DNA of 44,838 nt from an uncultured Alphaproteobacteria bacterium (GTDB lineage Bacteria > Pseudomonadota > Alphaproteobacteria > HIMB59 > GCA-002718135): contig CACNKX010000001.1 of NCBI GenBank assembly GCA_902621165.1, forward strand, positions 1 to 44,838. Reading direction: 5' to 3'. This document shows positions 8,381 to 16,049 of the stretch, piece by piece. A model generated the notes under the pieces. That model searched no databases, had not been told where the DNA came from, and saw only the letters and a program-made list of their open reading frames with translations. Positions within the stretch are counted from its first letter, which is position 1. Every line of letters begins with the position of its first letter. A program made the position numbers and the translations under genes.

Positions 8381-8383
8381 TAA

Positions 8384-9439
8384 ATGAATTACGCTAATAC
8401 TTCAAAATATTATAATCCTGCGATTTATATATGGCTATTAACAATAACCGCAATGGTTTTATTAATTATAGTAATAGGAGGTCTCACAAGGTTAACAGAC
8501 TCTGGACTTTCTATGACTGACTGGCGTCCAATTTTAGGCGTAATTCCTCCACTGAGTTTAGAAAGTTGGTTGGTTGTATTCGAAATGTATAAACAAACAC
8601 CAGAATACAAAATAGTTAACAAAAATATGACGTTAAATGAGTTTAAATATATTTTTTGGTGGGAGTGGTTTCATAGAATATTTGCAAGAGCCATAGGAGT
8701 TGTTTTTTTAATACCATTAATTTATTTTAGTTTTAAAAAGCAAATTCAATCATCATTGTACATAAGGCTTGGTATTGTCTTTGTGTTTGGTTTGTTTCAA
8801 GCAGTTATTGGATGGTGGATGGTAAAGAGTGGTTTGACAGAAAATCCTTACGTAAGCCCTTATAGACTTACTTTTCATCTTTTAAATGCTCTTATAATAT
8901 TCTCTATACTATTATGGATAGCAATGGATTACAGGTATTCTTCTAATATAAGTTTTTTATCTAATCCAAAGACAATTGAATTTTATATTTTAGTTGCTGT
9001 AATCTTAATATTTATAACAATTGCAACAGGTGGATTTATGGCAGGAACAAACTCTGGACAATCTTTTAATACTTTTCCACTAATGAATGGAAAAATTATA
9101 CCTGATGATTATGTTATTGATGATTTAGGAATTTATAATATTTTTGAAAATACAGTTGCAATAAATTTTAACCACCGCTGGTTATCAATTTTTGTTTTTT
9201 TTTATATCTTATTTGTGTGTTTCAGATTTATTAAATTTGATAATAAAAATGTTTCAAGTACTCTTGTGTATTTAGTCATTTTCTTTCTAAGCTTACAAGT
9301 AATTTTAGGTATTATTACTCTTTTAAGTAATGTCTACTTACCAGTAGCAAGTTTACATCAAACTAATTCAATTTTGTTATTATCAACTTTGATAATTAGT
9401 TATCATCAAATTAAAATTAGAAAGGTTAAAGATGTCTAA
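8384..9439 (+). CDS. ctaA: Heme A synthase (COX15/CtaA family)
   Basis: Inner-membrane enzyme of 351 aa that oxidises the heme O methyl group to a formyl to make heme A for aa3-type cytochrome oxidase. About eight membrane segments are visible. Family motifs are GGLTRLTDSGLSMTDWRP (about residues 27-44), EWFHRIFAR (heme-ligand His), FHLLNA, FNHRWLS and SLHQTNS (the other conserved histidines). It is the alphaproteobacterial/mitochondrial COX15 form. Its last codons overlap the next gene by 8 bases (ATGTCTAA, 9432-9439). No other cytochrome oxidase genes are in the window. Confidence 0.96.
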   Translation: MNYANTSKYYNPAIYIWLLTITAMVLLIIVIGGLTRLTDSGLSMTDWRPILGVIPPLSLESWLVVFEMYKQTPEYKIVNKNMTLNEFKYIFWWEWFHRIFARAIGVVFLIPLIYFSFKKQIQSSLYIRLGIVFVFGLFQAVIGWWMVKSGLTENPYVSPYRLTFHLLNALIIFSILLWIAMDYRYSSNISFLSNPKTIEFYILVAVILIFITIATGGFMAGTNSGQSFNTFPLMNGKIIPDDYVIDDLGIYNIFENTVAINFNHRWLSIFVFFYILFVCFRFIKFDNKNVSSTLVYLVIFFLSLQVILGIITLLSNVYLPVASLHQTNSILLLSTLIISYHQIKIRKVKDV

Positions 9440-10157
9440 CAAAAATATATTTGTCTTTGGGGGCACGGGTTCTATTGGAAAATCATTATCAAAAAAACTG
9501 AAAAGTAATAACTATGATCCAATAATTATTTCTAGAAATGAAACAGAATTAAAACAATTATCTGAAGAAATTGGATGTGAATACAAAGTGTGTGATGTTT
9601 TAGATTTTAATAAAGTTAAGAGTATTTCAGAAGAATACAAAGATCAATTAAGTGGTATTGCTTTTTGTGTTGGCTCTATAAATTTAAAACCTCTTAAAAT
9701 GACTAAAGATGAAGATTTTATTGATTCTTTTAAAATAAATACACTTAGTGCTATAAACGCGATTAAGTTTAATCAAGAAACTCTTGCTAAAAATAATGGC
9801 AGTATTCTTCTTTATTCAACTATTGCTGTAAAACAAGGTTTTACTAATCACACAATAATTTCTACCGCAAAAGGTGCCATTGAGGGGCTTACTTTGAGTT
9901 TAGCTGCTGAATTTGCTCCAAAAATCAAAGTAAATTGTATAGCGCCAAGTTTAACTGACGCAAAAATGACACAAAAGTTGATTAGTAATGAAACTATTAA
10001 GAAAGCAATTGAAAATATGCATCCTCTACCTAAAATTGGATCTGGTGATGATTTCTCTGATATTGGAAGTTTTCTATTAAGTGATAAAAATAGTTGGATA
10101 ACTGGACAAATATTTCATATAGATGGGGGAAGATCATCATTAAGAATTAAATCGTGA
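9432..10157 (+). CDS. SDR-family protein lacking the catalytic tyrosine
   Basis: A 241 aa Rossmann-fold protein of the short-chain dehydrogenase family. The nucleotide-binding loop is GGTGSIG (residues 10-16), and the C-terminal part VNCIAPSLTDAKMTQKL and ITGQIFHIDGG is typical. Where the catalytic YxxxK should be, the sequence reads ISTAK (I143, K147), so the tyrosine is replaced by isoleucine while the lysine stays. I recall similar proteins with ISAAKGA in other proteobacteria, so this is probably a stable subgroup rather than a mutation. Substrate and activity are unknown. It overlaps COX15 by 8 bases and the next gene by 4 (GTGA). Confidence 0.9.
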   Translation: MSNKNIFVFGGTGSIGKSLSKKLKSNNYDPIIISRNETELKQLSEEIGCEYKVCDVLDFNKVKSISEEYKDQLSGIAFCVGSINLKPLKMTKDEDFIDSFKINTLSAINAIKFNQETLAKNNGSILLYSTIAVKQGFTNHTIISTAKGAIEGLTLSLAAEFAPKIKVNCIAPSLTDAKMTQKLISNETIKKAIENMHPLPKIGSGDDFSDIGSFLLSDKNSWITGQIFHIDGGRSSLRIKS

Positions 10158-10837
10158 AATATATCTTTATAATTTGTTTATCTGTTTTTTCTTTAAGTGT
10201 TTTTAGTCAACCATTTCCAATACCAGAAGATAATGAGGTGAGTTATGATGTTATTAGAAAAAAGAAAAATATTGGAAGCTTAATATCAAAATTTGAAGAG
10301 AATGAAGATAGTATCGTTATACATTCAGTCTTAAAGATAAATGTTAAAGTTTTATTTATTCCAGCATACAAATTTTTTCAAGAAACTAAAGAAACTTGGA
10401 AAAATGGTGAATTTGTATCAATAGATGGATTTACAGACTTCGAAGATGATCGAGAATATAAAATAATTGGAAATGATGAAGATAATTTTTTTATTGCTAG
10501 TGGTATGGATGGAGAATTAAAATTAGATAAAAATATAGTCCCATTAAATTATTGGAATATTGAAATGTTAAATGAGAAAGAAGTATTTGACACTCAAAAA
10601 GGTATTGTAAGAACTATAGAAGTAAAGCAACTTGAAGATGAAAAAATAAAAATCAATAACATTGAAATATTAGCTAATAAGTATGTTTTCAATGCATCAA
10701 AAAATCCAAAAGATAAAGGGCCATTTCCTGAGTATACACTTTGGTATTTTGAAAAAGAGCTCATGAAAATGGAATTCAAAAATCCTAATGATAAAAAAAA
10801 TATTATAACAATAATTCGTAATGATTGGAGTCTATAG
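10154..10837 (+). CDS. Exported DUF6134-like protein
   Basis: A 227 aa protein with an N-terminal signal peptide (hydrophobic stretch IFIICLSVFSLSVFS, cleavage likely near residue 18-19) and a beta-rich acidic body. Features such as VSYDVIRKKKNIGS near the mature N-terminus, PLNYWNIEML in the middle and YTLWYFEK-LMKMEF near the end resemble DUF6134/DUF3108-type periplasmic proteins; the family call is from memory. Function is unknown. The start is GTG at 10154 in a GTGA overlap with the preceding SDR gene, and the stop abuts the next SDR gene (TAGTTG), so all four genes from COX15 on form one operon. Confidence 0.78.
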   Translation: MKYIFIICLSVFSLSVFSQPFPIPEDNEVSYDVIRKKKNIGSLISKFEENEDSIVIHSVLKINVKVLFIPAYKFFQETKETWKNGEFVSIDGFTDFEDDREYKIIGNDEDNFFIASGMDGELKLDKNIVPLNYWNIEMLNEKEVFDTQKGIVRTIEVKQLEDEKIKINNIEILANKYVFNASKNPKDKGPFPEYTLWYFEKELMKMEFKNPNDKKNIITIIRNDWSL

Positions 10838-11596
10838 TTGCAAACAATATGGATTACTGGTGGATCTTCAGGTATTGGTTTTGCTACAGCAAAAGAATTT
10901 ATAAATAATAATTGGCAAGTTGTAATTTCTTCAAGTAATAAAATAAAACTTGAATCTGCAAAAAAAAAATTGGAACTAAATAATAATAAAAATTTAGTTC
11001 ATGCTATTGTTTGTGATATTTCTTCAAAAAATAATGTTGATAAAACGATTAATTCTATAGAAAAAAATATTGGTAAAATTGATATAGCATTATTAAATGC
11101 ATCAGCTTATAGTCCTAACAAAAATCAAATATTTGATATTTCAAACTACGAATTGCTTGTAGATGTAAATATCAAAGGCACTTTGTATTGTGTTAACAAA
11201 TTAAAAGATGTTATGAAAAATAGAAATAATACGATTGCTATTATTTCTTCACCGTTGGGATATAGAGGTTGGCCAACAGCTGGGGCGTATGGAATTTCTA
11301 AGGCAGCTCAATTAAGCTTGAGTGAAAGCTTGTATTTTGACTTCAAAAAGTTGAACATTAATGTTAGAGTCATATGTCCAGGTTTTATTGATACCGAAGC
11401 AACCCAAAAGAATAGCTTCAAAATGCCTTTTTTAAAAAGTGCTGAATATGCAGGAAAAAAAATATTTGATAGGTTAACTAAAGGTAAAGAATTTGAAATA
11501 ATTTTTCCCTATTTGATTGTATATTTTTTTAAATTTACAAGAATATTACCTTACAAAATATATTTTTATATATGGAAAAAATTAGGGAATTTTTAG
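10838..11596 (+). CDS. SDR-family oxidoreductase with intact catalytic residues
   Basis: A 252 aa short-chain dehydrogenase. The cofactor loop is TGGSSGIG (residues 7-14), NAS and the active-site N111 are present, and the catalytic set S138, Y151, K155 (YGISK) is complete, in contrast to the SDR two genes upstream. CPGFIDTEATQK follows. The C-terminal hydrophobic aromatic segment (FPYLIVYFFKF) suggests membrane contact. The start is TTG directly after the previous stop; no ATG precedes the Rossmann motif. The substrate cannot be told from the sequence. The stop overlaps the convergent pfkA stop by 4 bases (11593-11596). Confidence 0.91.
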   Translation: MQTIWITGGSSGIGFATAKEFINNNWQVVISSSNKIKLESAKKKLELNNNKNLVHAIVCDISSKNNVDKTINSIEKNIGKIDIALLNASAYSPNKNQIFDISNYELLVDVNIKGTLYCVNKLKDVMKNRNNTIAIISSPLGYRGWPTAGAYGISKAAQLSLSESLYFDFKKLNINVRVICPGFIDTEATQKNSFKMPFLKSAEYAGKKIFDRLTKGKEFEIIFPYLIVYFFKFTRILPYKIYFYIWKKLGNF

Positions 11597-12678
11597 TTTA
11601 TTTCACCAATATAAATTCCAAGTCCTTCAGCTACTTTAATCAAAGGATCATTTTTTTGAACAGTTTTTGAATATCCAGCAACTTGACTAAGCATCAAATC
11701 TTGTACTCCTCTGTCTTTCCATACAACCACTCTATTAAATTTTTTCTTTGCAATTAAATCAACAGCATAAACTCCAAAGGCACTTGCAATTAAACGATCT
11801 CTATGGGTTGGTTGGGCACCTCTTTGAACATGTCCCAAAACTGTAACTCTTGTTTCAGAGTCAGTTATTTTATAGATTTCATCACCAAGATAATTTCCAA
11901 TCCCTCCTAGACGCACCTCTCCATCAACATATTTCACTGTAGCCTTTTTACCATTTTCTTTTTTTACAGCTTCTGCGACAACAATTAATGCATGATTTCT
12001 TCCTTTAGACCTAAGTTTCTCAATATGATCAGCAATAGATTTTATTGAATATTGAATCTCTGGAATCAAAATAACATCTGCTCCTCCAGCTATCCCTGCA
12101 TTCAAAGCAATGTGGCCAGCATCTCTACCCATTACTTCTAAAATCATTACTCTTCTGTGGCTAGCTGCTGTTGGTTGAAGCATATCCAAGGCATTTGTTG
12201 CTACGTCAACTGCGGTATCATATCCTATAGATAGCTCATTATGCTTTACATCATTATCAATAGTCTTTGGAATACCTACAAAATTTATATTTCCTTTTTT
12301 TGTAATACTTTGAAGGATTTTTAAACTTCCATCACCGCCAATACCTATTAGTGCATCTATTCCTAATTTTTTAAAGCCTTCTATAACTAGATCGGATGAG
12401 TCAATTTTTTTTCCATTCCGTATAATTTTTTTAAAAGGGTTGCCTTTGTTATTTGATCCTAAAAAAGTTCCACCCATTCTCATTAAGCTACCCTCAAAAT
12501 TTTGCGGATCTAATTTGATGACATCTAATGGTTCTTTTAACAAGCCTAATGTTCCATCCTTAATTCCATAAACTTCCCAATTGTACTTATTATGTGCTCT
12601 TAAGGTAACAGCTCTAATTACTGCATTTAAACCTGCACAATCTCCACCGCTTGTTAAAATTGCTATTTTTTTCACCAC
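11593..12678 (-). CDS. pfkA: 6-phosphofructokinase, PfkA family (ATP/PPi type unresolved)
   Basis: Phosphorylates fructose 6-phosphate in glycolysis, or runs reversibly if PPi-linked. The 361 aa protein has TSGGDCAGLNAVIRA at the N-terminus, GIGGDGS (residues 112-118), PKTIDNDV (137-144), MGRDAGH, and GHVQRGAQPTHRDR. Gly in GGDGS is the ATP-type residue, but Lys in PKTIDND is the residue typical of PPi-dependent enzymes; this combination marks the mixed group III enzymes. The start is GTG at 12678, with a second GTG at 12675. Its 3' end overlaps an SDR gene, and its 5' end is 44 bases from the divergent DUF465 gene. Confidence 0.94.
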   Translation of the reverse strand: MVKKIAILTSGGDCAGLNAVIRAVTLRAHNKYNWEVYGIKDGTLGLLKEPLDVIKLDPQNFEGSLMRMGGTFLGSNNKGNPFKKIIRNGKKIDSSDLVIEGFKKLGIDALIGIGGDGSLKILQSITKKGNINFVGIPKTIDNDVKHNELSIGYDTAVDVATNALDMLQPTAASHRRVMILEVMGRDAGHIALNAGIAGGADVILIPEIQYSIKSIADHIEKLRSKGRNHALIVVAEAVKKENGKKATVKYVDGEVRLGGIGNYLGDEIYKITDSETRVTVLGHVQRGAQPTHRDRLIASAFGVYAVDLIAKKKFNRVVVWKDRGVQDLMLSQVAGYSKTVQKNDPLIKVAEGLGIYIGEIN

Positions 12679-12722
12679 AGGGCGTTTATATACTATTATT
12701 ATATTTTTACTTATTTATTTTC

Positions 12723-12923
12723 ATGGATGACATAAACAAACTTATAGAAATTTTAAAAAATTTTGAACAAGAACATAGAGATCTTGATGAAATACTCGTT
12801 AGGCTTCAAGAAAAAAATACTGTAGATTTTTTACAAATTCAAAGGTTAAAAAAAAGAAAATTAATACTTAAAGATAAAATATTAGAAATTCAAAATAAAT
12901 TAGAGCCAGATAGTATAGCTTAA
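12723..12923 (+). CDS. DUF465 (YdcH-like) small protein
   Basis: A 66 aa, highly charged helical protein with the DUF465 pattern EHRDLDEILVRLQ followed by QIQRLKKRKLILKDKI and a short acidic tail ending PDSIA. Two antiparallel helices are expected. The family is widespread in alphaproteobacteria and has no settled function. The frame is open further upstream with an AT-rich hydrophobic run, but the ATG at 12723 gives the usual family length and start (MDDINKL). A TATACT at 12689-12694 could be its -10. The stop overlaps the convergent COQ9 stop by 4 bases (TTAA). Confidence 0.87.
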   Translation: MDDINKLIEILKNFEQEHRDLDEILVRLQEKNTVDFLQIQRLKKRKLILKDKILEIQNKLEPDSIA

Positions 12924-13537
12924 GCTAAAAAACTTTTTAGAAATTTAGGAGCGTTATCTTTAATAAAAGATATTCTCTCCTTAAATTTTGGAATTTTTGA
13001 TATTCTCTTAAGATTTTTATCAATATTTTCTTCAACATACTTCATTTCTTTTGAAAAAAACGCAAATAAGGCATTAATATATACCCCAGATAAAATAAGT
13101 CTTTTTGTATAAAAATTGAAATCTGTTGAATTATCTCCAGCCAAATACCACATCGTATTAACTGAATTATATAAGCTCTTTTTAGATATTTTATTATTTG
13201 TAGGAAGCAAAAGATGGTTAAAGGTTTTTTTATAAAACTCTTTATCTTCATTTAATATATCAAATCGTAATAATAATATTTTTTTTATTCTTTTGTTAGT
13301 TGGAAAATTAATCAAATTAATTTTTTTTAATTTATATTCAAGTTTTTCATTAATATTTTGTAGAGCATATTCTAATAAATCTTTATATCCATCTGGAAAA
13401 AAAAAGAATAAATCATTTTTTTCTATGTTTTGTTTTTGTAATTTTGAAAATATTTCTGATGACCAGCCTTCAATTGATACAATTTTTTTTGTTTTTTTTA
13501 GAATATCTTCTTTTTTTTTATTTTCTGTTTTGTTCAT
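12920..13537 (-). CDS. coq9: COQ9-family protein
   Basis: A 205 aa protein of the COQ9 family, which in mitochondria binds lipid and assists the COQ7 hydroxylase step of ubiquinone synthesis. The N-terminal part has a TetR-like helix-turn-helix fold region (EGWSSEIFSKLQKQ). The family signature WYLAGDNSTDFNFYTKR lies at about residues 130-146, followed by the amphipathic helix LILSGVYINALFAF that binds lipids in homologs. It overlaps the end of the deformylase gene by 20 bases on the same strand. Lysine and asparagine content is high, as in its neighbours. No coq7 is in view. Confidence 0.88.
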   Translation of the reverse strand: MNKTENKKKEDILKKTKKIVSIEGWSSEIFSKLQKQNIEKNDLFFFFPDGYKDLLEYALQNINEKLEYKLKKINLINFPTNKRIKKILLLRFDILNEDKEFYKKTFNHLLLPTNNKISKKSLYNSVNTMWYLAGDNSTDFNFYTKRLILSGVYINALFAFFSKEMKYVEENIDKNLKRISKIPKFKERISFIKDNAPKFLKSFLA

Positions 13538-14048
13538 TTTTCCAATATGTAGTTATTTCTTTTTCAAAACCAAAAGCATTTTTATGAGCTAAGCGTGATG
13601 TGTACAAAATGCCGTTTAAATGATCTACCTCATGTTGTACTACTCTTGCATGTAATCCTTCAACTTCATTTTCAATTACTTTACCATCAAGATCATATCC
13701 AGAATATTTAATTTTTTTAAATCTTCTGACTAAACCCTGCATACCAGGAATTGATAAACAACCTTCCCAATCATCCTCAGTTTCTTTTCCCATGGGTGTA
13801 AAAATAGGATTTATTAATGGTGTTATCTCAATTTTATCTTTCTCTTCATTATCAGGATTACGAAATACTATTATTTTCTTTGAAATATGTACTTGAGGTG
13901 CAGCTAAACCTATACCGTTATAGTCAAGCATTGTTTCAGACATATCATAAACTATTTTTTTTAGAGAATCTGAAGAGAATTCTTTTATCTCAGAACATTC
14001 TTTAAGCAAGATTGGATGACCGATCTTTGATATTTTGAGAATAGACAC
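13518..14048 (-). CDS. def: Peptide deformylase
   Basis: Removes the formyl group from nascent proteins in the cytosol. All three motifs are present in the 176 aa protein: GIGLAAPQ (residues 45-52), EGCLS (C97) and QHEVDH (H139, H143), which together bind the catalytic metal. The start is GTG at 14048; the ATG two bases earlier is in another frame. The C-terminus overlaps the COQ9 start by 20 bases. It is divergent from rpsU, with a 94-base gap between them, the largest in this window. Confidence 0.96.
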   Translation of the reverse strand: MSILKISKIGHPILLKECSEIKEFSSDSLKKIVYDMSETMLDYNGIGLAAPQVHISKKIIVFRNPDNEEKDKIEITPLINPIFTPMGKETEDDWEGCLSIPGMQGLVRRFKKIKYSGYDLDGKVIENEVEGLHARVVQHEVDHLNGILYTSRLAHKNAFGFEKEITTYWKNEQNRK

Positions 14049-14142
14049 ATAATAAATATAAGTATTTTTTCTAATATACCAATAGATTAATTCAATATAT
14101 TCGTTTGCAAATAATATATGTTTGTGTTACTAGCCCGTCTCA
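14049..14142. promoter_or_regulatory. Divergent intergenic region, def and rpsU promoters
   Basis: The longest gap in the window, very AT-rich. For rpsU, TTGCAA (14105-14110) and TACTAG (14128-14133) are 17 bases apart, with TG one base before the second hexamer (extended -10 form). The bases just before the rpsU ATG (AGCCCGTCTCA) have no Shine-Dalgarno match. I see no RNA gene, dyad operator or terminator in the gap. Confidence 0.35.
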
Positions 14143-14340
14143 ATGACACTTTTTGTAAATGTAAAAGATAATAACGTAGAACAAGCAATTAGAACGCTTA
14201 AAAAGAAAATGCAGCGTGAAGGTTTGTATAAAGAAATGAAACTACGTAAACATTACGAAAAACCGTGTTTGAAACGCGCTCGAGAAAAAGAAGAAAATAT
14301 TAGAAGAGCTAGGAAGTCTGCAAAAAGAAATAGCGACTAA
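14143..14340 (+). CDS. rpsU: 30S ribosomal protein S21
   Basis: Small very basic protein of 65 aa that begins [11 protein letters not shown], followed by [25 protein letters not shown] and a run of Arg/Lys at the C-terminus, all typical of S21. It is a monocistronic plus-strand gene wedged between two minus-strand blocks. The stop overlaps the pntB stop by 4 bases (CTAA, 14337-14340), leaving no room for a separate terminator. The stop-to-stop arrangement is seen at every convergent junction here. Confidence 0.96.
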   Translation: MTLFVNVKDNNVEQAIRTLKKKMQREGLYKEMKLRKHYEKPCLKRAREKEENIRRARKSAKRNSD

Positions 14341-15731
14341 GCAGAAAGACTTTTTACGATATCCTCACACATTTTTTTAGCATCTCCAAATAGCATAGTT
14401 GTATTATCTCTATAAAACAACTCATTATCAACGCCAGAATAACCAGTAGCCATTGAACGTTTTACAAATAGTACGCTCTGAGATTTTTCTACATCTAAAA
14501 TAGGCATGCCAAAAATAGGAGAGGACTCATCCGTTTTTGCAGCTGGATTTGTTACATCATTTGCTCCAATAACAAAAGAAACCTCTGTCATAGGAAAATC
14601 ATGATTAATTTCATCTAGCTCCAAGACTTCTTCATAAGGAACATTAGCCTCAGCTAGTAAAACATTCATATGACCTGGCATTCTTCCAGCAACTGGATGT
14701 ATTGCATATCTTACTTCAATTCCTTCTTTTTTTAATATATCACCCATTTCCCTTAAAGCATGTTGAGCTTGTGCTACAGCCATTCCATATCCTGGTACAA
14801 TAATTACAGAGTCTGCGTTTTTCATTATATATGCCGCATCCTCTGCATTACCTTGTTTAACAATTTTGTCTGAATTATCCTTACTAGCACTAGTATCTTG
14901 CTCACCACCAAAACCTCCTAGAACAACATTAATAATGGATCTGTTCATTCCTTTACTCATTATATAACTCAATATTGCACCAGACGCTCCAACAAGAGCA
15001 CCAGTTATAATTAAGAGATTGTTACTTAGGGTAAATCCTATGCCACAAGCTGCCCAACCTGAATAAGAGTTTAACATAGAAACGACGACTGGCATGTCAG
15101 CTCCACCAATAGGAATTACTACAAGAAATCCTAGTAATATTGAAACAATAACTATTGTCCAAAAGATTGTTGGAGATTGATTAATTACAAATAATACAAT
15201 CAAGAAAATAATAAGAAGGAAAATTAGTGCATTTATAAAATGCTGGAATTTAAATACTATTGGCTTTCCTGAAATTGTACCTTGTAATTTTCCAAAAGCT
15301 AAAACTGAACCAGAGAAAGTGATAGCACCAATAAATGTTCCAATACTCATTTCAACTAAACTAGCAGTTTTAATCGATCCAACTTTTCCAATACTAAAAG
15401 CTACGGGATCATAGAATGCAGCAGCAGCAACAAATACAGCAGCTAAACCTACTAAGCTATGAAAAGCAGCTACCAATTGAGGTAAAGCGGTCATCTCAAT
15501 TCTGAGAGCAATAAATGAACCTATAGCACCACCAATAAGTATCGCGGCACCAATTTCATAATAACTAAGAACTGATTTGAACATTAGCGTTGTGAACACC
15601 GCTATAATCATACCTATAACACCAAAAATGTTACCCATTCTTGAAGATTCAGGGTGAGATAAACCTCTTAGAGCAAAGATAAATAATAACGCAGAAATTA
15701 AATATAATATCGCAACCATGTTAGAAGACAT
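14337..15731 (-). CDS. pntB: Proton-translocating NAD(P)+ transhydrogenase, beta subunit
   Basis: Inner-membrane subunit of 464 aa that carries the proton channel helices (about residues 1-260) and the NADP-binding domain III (about 290-464). Domain III shows [13 protein letters not shown], the variant Rossmann loop, then [32 protein letters not shown] and [16 protein letters not shown]. It makes NADPH from NADH at the cost of the proton gradient. Its start shares one base with the stop of the PntAB gene (TAATG at 15731). It ends the pntAA-pntAB-pntB operon. Confidence 0.96.
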   Translation of the reverse strand: MSSNMVAILYLISALLFIFALRGLSHPESSRMGNIFGVIGMIIAVFTTLMFKSVLSYYEIGAAILIGGAIGSFIALRIEMTALPQLVAAFHSLVGLAAVFVAAAAFYDPVAFSIGKVGSIKTASLVEMSIGTFIGAITFSGSVLAFGKLQGTISGKPIVFKFQHFINALIFLLIIFLIVLFVINQSPTIFWTIVIVSILLGFLVVIPIGGADMPVVVSMLNSYSGWAACGIGFTLSNNLLIITGALVGASGAILSYIMSKGMNRSIINVVLGGFGGEQDTSASKDNSDKIVKQGNAEDAAYIMKNADSVIIVPGYGMAVAQAQHALREMGDILKKEGIEVRYAIHPVAGRMPGHMNVLLAEANVPYEEVLELDEINHDFPMTEVSFVIGANDVTNPAAKTDESSPIFGMPILDVEKSQSVLFVKRSMATGYSGVDNELFYRDNTTMLFGDAKKMCEDIVKSLSA

Positions 15732-16048
15732 TATTCTTTTTCCTTTGTTTTTTTAGTTTTTTTCTTAAACATCGAGAGCATTCGATATGTTACTAAGAAA
15801 CCTCCAAAAATATTAACTGAAGCTAATACAACACCTATTAATCCAAAAATTTTTGAAGTATCAAAACCTTGAGGACCGGCTGCCAATATTGCCCCAACTA
15901 TAATTACACTTGATATTGCATTTGTCACACCCATCAATGGACTATGTAACGCAGGAGTAACAGACCAAACTACATAATAGCCAATAATACAAGCTAGGAA
16001 AAATACTGTTAGTCCTATAACAAAAACTTCTGAAGAATGTGCTTCCAT
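15731..16048 (-). CDS. pntAB: NAD(P)+ transhydrogenase, alpha subunit part 2
   Basis: Membrane protein of 105 aa with three hydrophobic helices, matching the small PntAB subunit of Rhodospirillum-type transhydrogenases where the alpha chain is split in two. The conserved SVTPALHSPLMGVTNAISSVIIVGA (residues about 29-53, quoted in parts: TPALHSPLMG and TNAISS) is clear. The C-terminus is lysine-rich. It lies 1 base downstream of the pntAA stop and overlaps pntB by 1 base, so all three subunits are tightly coupled. Confidence 0.95.
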   Translation of the reverse strand: MEAHSSEVFVIGLTVFFLACIIGYYVVWSVTPALHSPLMGVTNAISSVIIVGAILAAGPQGFDTSKIFGLIGVVLASVNIFGGFLVTYRMLSMFKKKTKKTKEKE

Positions 16049-16049
16049 A

